Shown here: in pieces, positions 1 through 5,974 of the stretch
Layout of the letters: each line of letters starts with the position of its first letter
Position numbering within the stretch: position 1 is the first letter of the stretch
Assembly (NCBI GenBank): GCA_043745295.1
Contig: JAYTTN010000832.1
Coordinates: 1-11,678, forward strand
Direction of reading: 5' to 3'
DNA length: 11,678 nucleotides
From: JALHQU01 sp043745295
GTDB taxonomy: Bacteria; Planctomycetota; Planctomycetia; Gemmatales; Gemmataceae
The notes under the pieces: generated by a model
Told to the model about the DNA's origin: nothing
The model's input: only the letters and a program-made list of their open reading frames with translations
Database searches by the model: none
Position numbers and translations under genes: made by a program

Positions 1-7
1 CCGGGGG

Positions 8-757
8 CTACCGCCCCCCGCTCGCCTCGGAACCTTCGACGGACAGAATCACGTTCCCTTCCGCCAACCCCAGCGCCTGTTCCACGCTCTCCGCCACGCG
101 GGTGCGGAACGTCCCCTCGGCCTTCTTCACGAGCCGATCCACGACGACGGCGATATCGTGCTTGATCTTCTTGTCGAGCTTCAAGTCGTCGGTCATTTTC
201 ACCGACTGGCCGTCCACCCGCGCGCGGACGAACCCCCGCTTCAACATGTCGGCGAAGAAGTCCTTGAACTCGCCTTTCTGACCCCGCACCACCGGGGCGA
301 GGACCAGGAACTTCGTCCCCTCCGGAAGCGTCAGAACCCGGCCGACGATCTGCTCGCGGGTCTGGGCGGTGATCGGTCGGTCGCAGGTCGGGCAGTGCCC
401 TTGCCCGACGCGGGCGTACAAGACGCGCAGGTAGTCCGACACCTCCGTGACGGTGCCTACGGTACTTCTGGGGTTGCGGCTGGCAGTCTTCTGCTGAATG
501 CTGATGGAGGGGCTGAGGCCGCCGATGAAGTCCACGTCCGGCTTGGGCATCTGGCCGAGGAACTGGCGGGCGTAGTTGGACAGGCTCTCGACGTACCGCC
601 GCTGCCCCTCGGCGTACAAGGTGTCGAACGCCAGCGACGACTTGCCCGACCCGCTGACGCCGGTGAATACGATCAGCTTGTTCCGCGGCAAATCCAAGTT
701 CAGGTTGCGGAGGTTGTGTTCGCGGGCACCGCGGACGACGATCATCGGCTGATCCAT
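8..757 (-). CDS. uvrA: UvrA excinuclease ABC subunit A, N-terminal part, frame broken at window edge
   Basis: UvrA is the ATP-dependent damage-recognition subunit of nucleotide excision repair; it loads UvrB on damaged DNA. The 249 visible residues begin with the family's typical opening (VVRGAREHNL at 7-16). They contain Walker A of the first ATPase half (GVSGSGKSS, 33-41), the stretch DTLYAEGQRRYVESLS (45-60), GLSPSISI (80-87), NPRSTVGT (95-102), and a CPTC pair (122-125) leading into the UvrB-interacting region. Full-length UvrA is about 940 residues or more. Here a TAG stops the frame at 8-10, just after a run of six G on the coding strand, inside a normally variable loop. Dropping one G would reopen the frame across the last bases of the window, so a frameshift or a sequencing error is more likely than a real 249-residue protein. 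The ATG at 757 gives the expected N-terminus; no strong ribosome binding site precedes it. Gene identity is certain, intactness is not. Confidence 0.93.
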   Translation of the reverse strand: MDQPMIVVRGAREHNLRNLNLDLPRNKLIVFTGVSGSGKSSLAFDTLYAEGQRRYVESLSNYARQFLGQMPKPDVDFIGGLSPSISIQQKTASRNPRSTVGTVTEVSDYLRVLYARVGQGHCPTCDRPITAQTREQIVGRVLTLPEGTKFLVLAPVVRGQKGEFKDFFADMLKRGFVRARVDGQSVKMTDDLKLDKKIKHDIAVVVDRLVKKAEGTFRTRVAESVEQALGLAEGNVILSVEGSEASGGR

Positions 758-845
758 GAGGCGAACCTGCGACGGCCTGGGGCACTAGGATACACGCGAA
801 TAGTGTAGCGGCCGGCGGGCCGGGGTGGAACGCGAACTGGCGGCC

Positions 846-869
846 GGGTGTAGCAATTGATTTTGGCAC
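846..869 (+). repeat. Left terminal inverted repeat of the IS element
   Basis: These 24 bases are the exact reverse complement of 2093..2116. The core reads TGTAGCAATTGATTTTGGCA. The repeat also contains a possible -35 hexamer (TTGATT, 857-862) for the transposase promoter. Confidence 0.95.
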
Positions 870-886
870 CTGGGGATTGGTATGCT
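857..886 (+). promoter_or_regulatory. Probable transposase promoter, -35 inside the left inverted repeat
   Basis: TTGATT (857-862) and TATGCT (881-886) are separated by 18 bases, each matching the sigma-70 consensus at four of six positions. Having the -35 in the terminal repeat and the -10 just inside it is a common insertion-sequence arrangement. The assignment rests on spacing and position only. Confidence 0.4.
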
Positions 887-919
887 ATTCGCACCCCTTC
901 CCCGACCCGCGAGGCACGG

Positions 920-2092
920 ACGCCGACTCTCACCGTCGAGTACGCCACCGACGCCGAACGCCTCCTGCTCGAACGGGCCGTCGCCTACTTCGCCGACCTC
1001 CGCACCGTCGCCCACACCGCCCCGCACGGCACCGTCATCGACGCCTGCGAGGCCCTCGCCCCGACCGGCGGACGCCGACTCCTCCGCGACTCCCTCGCCT
1101 CGGCCGTCCAGACCCGACTGGACACCGCCGACGCCAAAAAAGTCCCCGGCCAACGCGGCAAGGGTCGCCACGCGCGGAACCTCCTGCGCGCCGCCACCGC
1201 CCTCCGCGAGCTAGCCGGGTGGACGCTCGGCCGCGAGTCCGTCCGCCAGCTCACCCACGCCGCCGCCCGCCGGTTGTCCGCCGACCGCGCCGACCGCAAC
1301 GACGCGGCTCGGTTCGCCCGCGCCGAGGGCGTCGTCGAGGTGGCCATCGGCGCCGGCAAGGCGAACGCCGTCGGCGGCTGGCGGGACGTGAAAGTGGCGG
1401 TGATTTCCGGGAGAACGCTGGGGAAGCCGGCGTCGGCGACGGCCCGGGCGAACCGCGAGTTGCCCGCCCCGACGGCGGTCGCGGTGGTGGCGAACGTCGA
1501 GGCGTCGAGCGCGTTCGCCGGGCGGGTACGGGCCGAAACGGATCGGCTGGACGCGACCGCGGCGGCCGACGTGACGGTACCGGCGGACGGGGCCGAGTGG
1601 ATCTGGAACTTGGCCGAGGAGGCGTTCCCGCAGGCGGCCGGGGTGCTGGTTTTTTACCGCGCGGCGGAACGCATCGCGGCCGCGGTGACGGCGATCTGGC
1701 CGGCCGGGGAGCAAGCGGACGAGTTGTACGCGGGCGGTCGAGGGGCGTTGTTGACGGGTGGCAAGGCGGGGTTGGAGCGGTGGATCGGGGAGGCGTTTTT
1801 GGTGTTGCCGGCGGGACACGACGGGGAACCGCTGCGGGCGCTGGCGGCGTATGTCGCCCCGCACCCTACGCACCTGGGTTACGCCGGTCGGCTGGCGGAG
1901 GGGCGGAGCATCGAGAGCGGCCGGGTGGAGGGGGCGATCGAGCAGGTGGTGAACCGTCGGCCGAAGAAGGCGGGCGCGGTGGCGTCCGGAGCACGTCGGC
2001 CCGCTGGTGGAATTGGTGGCGCGGGTGGACTCGCCCGACTGGCACGAGGCGTGGGCCAACGCCACCGCCCGAACTCCCATGCCAAACTACCC
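920..2092 (+). pseudogene. ISKra4-family-like transposase, degenerate
   Basis: The translated frame shows family blocks in order: an N-terminal region (LTVEYATDAER), GQRGKGRHARNLLRAATALREL, GGWRDVKVAV, DGAEWIWNLAEEAFP, LLTGGKAGLERWIG, LAAYVAPHPTHLGYA, and GRSIESGRVEGAIEQVVNRR near the end. Several lesions are visible or inferred. First, the codon where the start is expected, 920-922 behind GAGG at 911-914, is ACG; the only in-frame alternative start upstream is a TTG inside the terminal repeat. Second, the block that I recall as I-D-A-G-K in relatives, supplying the first catalytic Asp, reads I-G-A-G-K (around 1350). Third, a block usually F-Y-H-A-A-E-H reads F-Y-R-A-A-E-R. Fourth, the frame shifts near 1976: conserved continuation (ARWRPEHVGPLVELVARVD, then SPDWHEAW) is found only in another frame, as if two bases were lost from a GCGCG tract. 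After the shift no stop occurs before the right repeat. Probably inactive. Family assignment is good; the substitutions rely on remembered relatives. Confidence 0.8.
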
Positions 2093-2116
2093 GTGCCAAA
2101 ATCAATTGCTACACCC
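2093..2116 (-). repeat. Right terminal inverted repeat of the IS element
   Basis: This is a perfect 24-base match to the reverse complement of the left end (846..869). The next base on each side no longer pairs, which fixes the element boundary. Confidence 0.95.
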
Positions 2117-2132
2117 CCGCGACCCGTTCGGC

Positions 2133-2162
2133 TTGACCGCCACTTCCGACATCCAGTACCAT
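2133..2162 (+). promoter_or_regulatory. Possible sigma-70 promoter of the acyltransferase operon
   Basis: TTGACC (2133-2138, five of six consensus positions) and TACCAT (2157-2162, four of six) are 18 bases apart. They lie in the 98-bp gap between the right end of the insertion sequence and the MBOAT start, upstream of the only gene that could begin this operon. No other candidate in the gap looks better. The sequence match is modest. Confidence 0.35.
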
Positions 2163-2214
2163 CCCCGCGCCCGGCGACGGATCGCCGCGGCATTCGGCAC
2201 CACGGACGGCCGCG

Positions 2215-3750
2215 ATGTTCGCCACCACACCACCGCCGACATCCCCCGCCGCGCCGGAGTCCGCGCTCGCCTACTTCCGCTGGCTGCACGACCTGTTGCC
2301 GGAGCCATTCTTCCAGACGCAGCCGTTCCTGATGTTCTTCGCGGCGGTGCTGGCCGGGTACTGGCTGATCCCGCGCCGGTGGAACACCGCCCGCGTCTGG
2401 TGGCTGGTGGTCGCCAGCTTCCACTTCTACGCCGCCTGGAGTGCCGAACTGGCGTTCCTCGTGACGGCGACCACGCTGGCCGATTACACCCTGGCGCGGC
2501 TGATGGACGACGCCACCCGCCCGCGCGTCCGCAAGGCCCTGATGCTCACCAGCATCGGCATGAACCTCGGCGTGTTGTGCTACTTCAAGTACCAGAACTT
2601 CTTCCTCGACTCGTTCAACGGGTTGCTGACCGCCGGCGGGTATCCGGCCGCGTTCGACACGCTGAAGATCGTCGTCCCGTTCGGCATCTCGTTCTACACC
2701 TTTGAAGCCATCAGTTACGCCGTGGATGTATACAGGGGCAAAATCAAGGCCGAGCGGAGCTTGCCGCACTTCCTGCTGTTCATCCTGTTCTTCCCGCACC
2801 TGGTGGCCGGGCCGATCGTCCGCGCCGGCGACTTCCTCCGCCAGACGCGGCGGGTGAAGCGGTGGAACTGGGTGCGGGTGCAGGTCGGCCTGCAACTGTT
2901 CCTGCTCGGCGTGTTCAAGAAGCTGGCCGTCGCCGACCGCATGGCCGTGTTCACCGACGGCACCGGCCTGCAACCCGGCCCGCTCGTCGCCCCGGAACTG
3001 CACAACACGTCGGCCATCTGGCTGGCGGTGCTGGCGTTCTCGATCCGCATCTACGCCGACTTCTCCGGCTACTCGGACATGGCCGTCGGCCTGGCGCACC
3101 TGTTCGGGTTCAAGCTGGCGCGGAACTTCAACCTGCCGTATCTGGCGACGAACGTGGCGGAGTTCTGGCACCGCTGGCACATCAGTCTGAGTACCTGGCT
3201 GCGCGATTACCTGTTCATCCCACTCGGCGGCAGTCGCGGCGGCAAGTGGGCGACCAACCGGAACTTGGTGATCACGATGACGCTCGGCGGGCTGTGGCAC
3301 GGGGCCGCGTGGGGGTACGTCATCTGGGGCGTGTTGCACGGCCTGTTCCTGATCGTTCACCGCGTGTTCCGCGACTGGTGCGCCCCGCGGCCGGGCGTCC
3401 GCGCCGCGCTGGAGTCGCCGCTCGGCACCGCGTGGCGGGTCGGGTTCACGTTCCTGTGCGTGTCGCTGGCGTGGGTGTTCTTCCGGCCGGACATCGCCGG
3501 CAGTTGGGAAATCCTGAACCGACTGTTCGTCCCGCACGGCGGCCTGGGCCTTCCATTGCACAACCGCAGCCTGTGGTACACGGTGCTGTTCCTGCTCGCG
3601 TGCCATGTGATGGTGGCGCGGGGCTGGTGGCAGAAGGTGTGGGACGCCGCGTCCCCGGCGGCGCTGGGCGCGGCGCTGGCGGTATGCCTGACGGCCGCCA
3701 TGCTGCTCGCCCCGCAAACTGGTCGCACGTTCATATACTTCACCTTCTGA
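2215..3750 (+). CDS. AlgI-like MBOAT membrane-bound O-acyltransferase
   Basis: This is a 511-residue multi-spanning membrane protein of the MBOAT family, closest in style to AlgI/DltB-like proteins that carry acyl groups, usually acetyl, across the membrane for esterification of a surface polymer. Visible signatures are PFGISFYTFEAISYAVDVYRG split as 155-164 and 165-175, FFPHLVAGPIVR (192-203), FWHRWHISLSTWLRDYLFIP (around 318-337), and LWHGAAW with the family's key histidine at His362. The C-terminus (FIYFTF) is also typical. Hydrophobic segments start at about residue 38 and recur through the protein; the first 30 residues are Pro/Ala-rich. Length is normal for AlgI. It is the first gene of a plus-strand operon and is followed after 14 bases by the first of three SGNH-like genes. 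AlgI-type proteins typically work with AlgJ/AlgX-type SGNH partners, and this order supports the same division of labour. The substrate polymer cannot be read from the sequence. The ATG at 2215 lacks a strong ribosome binding site. Confidence 0.92.
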   Translation: MFATTPPPTSPAAPESALAYFRWLHDLLPEPFFQTQPFLMFFAAVLAGYWLIPRRWNTARVWWLVVASFHFYAAWSAELAFLVTATTLADYTLARLMDDATRPRVRKALMLTSIGMNLGVLCYFKYQNFFLDSFNGLLTAGGYPAAFDTLKIVVPFGISFYTFEAISYAVDVYRGKIKAERSLPHFLLFILFFPHLVAGPIVRAGDFLRQTRRVKRWNWVRVQVGLQLFLLGVFKKLAVADRMAVFTDGTGLQPGPLVAPELHNTSAIWLAVLAFSIRIYADFSGYSDMAVGLAHLFGFKLARNFNLPYLATNVAEFWHRWHISLSTWLRDYLFIPLGGSRGGKWATNRNLVITMTLGGLWHGAAWGYVIWGVLHGLFLIVHRVFRDWCAPRPGVRAALESPLGTAWRVGFTFLCVSLAWVFFRPDIAGSWEILNRLFVPHGGLGLPLHNRSLWYTVLFLLACHVMVARGWWQKVWDAASPAALGAALAVCLTAAMLLAPQTGRTFIYFTF

Positions 3751-3764
3751 CGCGGGGGTGAGCC

Positions 3765-4889
3765 GTGACCGCCCTTGAAACGCCGCGAGTCGCAACCGCA
3801 CCGCGGGTGAAATCGGTCGCCGTGGTCGTGGCACCCGTCGCGGCAACGCCAGAAGTGAAAACGCGCGTGTCGCGCAGCCGACGGACGGTGCTGCTCGCGC
3901 TCGCCCTCGTCGTGCTGGCGAACGCGACTCTCGGTGTCCTCGGCGAGTATTCCCCCCGGCTGAAAGACCCGGCCTACGGCGACAAGTGGGCGACGCTCCG
4001 CCGGCAACTCGCCGCCCGCCCCGGCGACAAACTGGTCCTGTCGCTCGGCAGCTCGCGGACGCTGCTCGGCTTCCACGGGCAACACGCCGAGAACGCTCTG
4101 GGCGGGCGGGTGATCGCCTTCAACTTCGGTACACCCGCCGCCGGCCCGGTGACGGAACTGGTCTACCTCCACCGGTTGTTGGATCGGGGCGTGACGCCGG
4201 ATTTGCTGCTCGTCGAAGTGATGCCGGGCCTGTGTGCCGACGGGCCAGCCGGCCCCGCCGAGCAACTGACGCTGACCGGTGAACGGCTCTGCCGCCGCGA
4301 AGTCGAGACGGTGGAGCGGTACGGCTTCGACCCGGCAGCGGTGCGACCGGCGTGGCGCGAGTCGGCGTACCTGCCGTGGTCGAAGTTGCGGTTCCAGTTG
4401 CTCGGCCGGGTGGTGCCGAGTTGGGTGCCGTGGAACCTGCGATTCGACTGGAGCCGCGGGGCCGACGCGCACGGCTGGGCCACGCCGCCCCGCCAGGAGA
4501 TCACGCCGGCAGAGCGGGCCGAGCGGGAGGCGAACGCCCGCGCCGAATACGCCGGCTCCTTGGCGAACGTCTCCCCGGACGGCCGGCCTTTCGCCGCCCT
4601 CCGCGCGCTCTTGGCGGAGGGCCAGCAGCGCGGCATCCCAACGCGGCTGGTGCTGTATCCCGAAGGCTCGTCCTTCCGCGCCATGTACCCGGCCGGCACC
4701 GGCGAGCGGTTCGTCGCCGCCGTGCGGCGACTCGGCGACGAGTTCGCCGCGCCGCTGACCGACGCCCGCGACTGGCTCCCCGACGAGCAGATGTACGACG
4801 GCCACCACATGTTCAAAGCCGGTGCCCAAACGTTTACATTGCGACTATCGACAGACGTGATTGCGCCGGCCCTGCGGAGGGCACCGTGA
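3765..4889 (+). CDS. Membrane-anchored SGNH-hydrolase-like protein, paralogue 1
   Basis: The protein has 374 residues: a cytosolic tail (1-40), one membrane segment (about 41-60) preceded by R-S-R-R, and an extracytoplasmic domain. The domain has the SGNH pattern: LGSSRT (GSSR at 95-98, probable nucleophile Ser in block I), FNFGTPAAGP (119-128, block-II-like with conserved Asn), and a C-terminal D-x-x-H (DGHH, 345-348, block V). Similar membrane-anchored GSSR proteins exist in the DUF1574/AlgJ-AlgX neighbourhood; I cannot name the exact family. Its place behind an AlgI-type MBOAT suggests it transfers or removes O-acyl groups on an exported polysaccharide. The GTG start at 3765 follows a G-rich segment (GGGGGTGAG, 3754-3762) and lies 14 bases after the MBOAT stop. 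The end overlaps the next gene by four bases (GTGA). Gene reality is firm; function is inferred from motif and context. Confidence 0.85.
   Translation: MTALETPRVATAPRVKSVAVVVAPVAATPEVKTRVSRSRRTVLLALALVVLANATLGVLGEYSPRLKDPAYGDKWATLRRQLAARPGDKLVLSLGSSRTLLGFHGQHAENALGGRVIAFNFGTPAAGPVTELVYLHRLLDRGVTPDLLLVEVMPGLCADGPAGPAEQLTLTGERLCRREVETVERYGFDPAAVRPAWRESAYLPWSKLRFQLLGRVVPSWVPWNLRFDWSRGADAHGWATPPRQEITPAERAEREANARAEYAGSLANVSPDGRPFAALRALLAEGQQRGIPTRLVLYPEGSSFRAMYPAGTGERFVAAVRRLGDEFAAPLTDARDWLPDEQMYDGHHMFKAGAQTFTLRLSTDVIAPALRRAP
4876..4880 (+). promoter_or_regulatory. Ribosome binding site fixing the start of paralogue 2
   Basis: GGAGG lies five bases before the GTG at 4886, inside the end of the preceding gene. 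It decides the start within a frame that is open far upstream, and with the GTGA overlap it implies translational coupling. Confidence 0.8.
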
Positions 4890-5974
4890 CCGCTGTCGCC
4901 ACACCGACCGCCGCGCGCGTCGTCCGGGTCGCAGTCGTCACCGCGCCGGTTTCGCCCTGGAAAAACCCGTGCCGCCGTCGCCGCGCGAAGTGGGTCGTGG
5001 CCGTCGCGGGGCTGGCCTTCCTCGCGGTCCAGTTCGGCCTGTCGCGCGCCATCGAGTCGGACGCGCTACCGATCCGCGACCCAATCTATGCCGAGAAGCT
5101 CGACCTCCTCCAGCGTCACCGCGCGTTCTTCACTCCCGACGCCGCGCGGCCTCGCGTCCTCGCGGTCGGCAGTTCGCGGACGTTGCTGGCCGTGGATGCG
5201 GGGACTCTGGGAACGAAGTCGAACGCAGCCGCGTTCAACTTCGGCTGCCACGGCTGCGGGCCGATCACGACCGCCCTGTACGTCCGCCGGCTGTTCGCCG
5301 CCGGCGTCCGCGCCGAGACGGTGCCGATCGAACTTCACCCCGCCATGCTCGCCGACCACGACCCGCCCTTTGAACACCGCTGGCTGCACGAATACCGCCT
5401 GACGCGCGACGAGATCGGCGTGTTGCACGGCTTCGGCTGGCGACTCGGCACGCCGGTTCAGCACCGCCCCGGCGGGTGGCTGTCCACCGCGCACACTTAC
5501 CGCTTCGCCGCGCTCGACCGCTACGCGCCGGAGCTGTCGGCGTGCCCGTTCGGGATGACCCTGGCCGGCCGCACCGATGCGTCCGGGTTCGTGCGCGGGG
5601 CCGACGCGACACCCGCGGATCGCCCCGCCGCACTGCTGCGCGAGTGCGGGTTGTACCTGCCGGCGTTCGCCGGATACCGGCCCGGTGGGGCCGCCGTCGC
5701 CGCCATCCGCGACACGATTGGCCAGTGCCGCGCGCACGGTGCGACGCCGATTCTGCTGCTGAGCGCGGAGTCGTCCGAGTTCCGCAGTTGGTACGGAATT
5801 GCTGGGAATGCCAGGCTCGCCGCGTGGACAGTCGAGTTCGCCCGCGAGTGGGGTGTACGGATGATCGACGCCCGCGAGTGGCTGTCGGACACCTCCTTCG
5901 CCGACGGCCACCACCCGACCGCCGCCGGCGCGGAGGCGTTCACGGCGCGCCTCGCCGAGGAGCTGCGGCGATGA
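4886..5974 (+). CDS. Membrane-anchored SGNH-hydrolase-like protein, paralogue 2
   Basis: The protein has 362 residues with the same plan as its upstream neighbour: a cytosolic tail (1-35) ending in C-R-R-R-R, one membrane segment (about 36-54), then an SGNH-like domain with VGSSRT (GSSR at 95-98, the same residue number as in paralogue 1), FNFGCHGCGP (117-126), and DGHH (340-343). The middle, about residues 150-290, diverges more than the motif regions and probably shapes substrate choice. The GTG at 4886 was chosen because GGAGG sits five bases upstream and the start overlaps the previous stop as GTGA; the frame itself stays open for more than 500 bases further upstream, inside the previous gene. 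Its own stop overlaps the next start as ATGA. Likely role: O-acyl transfer or removal on a surface polymer together with the MBOAT protein. It could instead be an accessory binding protein, but the Ser and Asp/His positions are kept. Confidence 0.85.
   Translation: MTAVATPTAARVVRVAVVTAPVSPWKNPCRRRRAKWVVAVAGLAFLAVQFGLSRAIESDALPIRDPIYAEKLDLLQRHRAFFTPDAARPRVLAVGSSRTLLAVDAGTLGTKSNAAAFNFGCHGCGPITTALYVRRLFAAGVRAETVPIELHPAMLADHDPPFEHRWLHEYRLTRDEIGVLHGFGWRLGTPVQHRPGGWLSTAHTYRFAALDRYAPELSACPFGMTLAGRTDASGFVRGADATPADRPAALLRECGLYLPAFAGYRPGGAAVAAIRDTIGQCRAHGATPILLLSAESSEFRSWYGIAGNARLAAWTVEFAREWGVRMIDAREWLSDTSFADGHHPTAAGAEAFTARLAEELRR
5957..5962 (+). promoter_or_regulatory. Ribosome binding site of paralogue 3
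   Basis: GAGGAG lies eight bases before the ATG at 5971, within the end of paralogue 2. It supports the ATGA overlap start over later candidates downstream of the palindromic repeat. Confidence 0.65.

Larger units (their letters stand above)
846..2116 (+). mobile_element. ISKra4-like insertion sequence, 1271 bp, decayed
   Basis: The element is bounded by perfect 24-bp inverted repeats at 846..869 and 2093..2116. It carries one transposase-like reading frame that fills nearly the whole interval. Base pairing of the two ends stops exactly at these coordinates on both sides. I see no convincing target-site duplication in the flanks. The transposase resembles the ISKra4 (ISAzba1-type) proteins found in many copies in planctomycetes and cyanobacteria; that family call is from memory of conserved blocks such as DGAEWIWNLAE and LLTGGKAG. 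The element lies between the divergently oriented uvrA and MBOAT genes and so separates their upstream regions. Its ends are intact while its gene is not, so it may still be movable in trans. Confidence 0.85.

Noticed and set aside
830..845. Target-site duplication flanking the insertion sequence
   Set aside because: Bases left of 846 and right of 2116 show no convincing direct repeat of any length.
1879..3846. Long open frame on the minus strand across the MBOAT gene and the end of the insertion sequence
   Set aside because: It is antisense to a clear MBOAT protein, its translation is low-complexity and Arg/Gln/Val-rich, and it has no recognisable domain. High GC content makes such shadow frames common.
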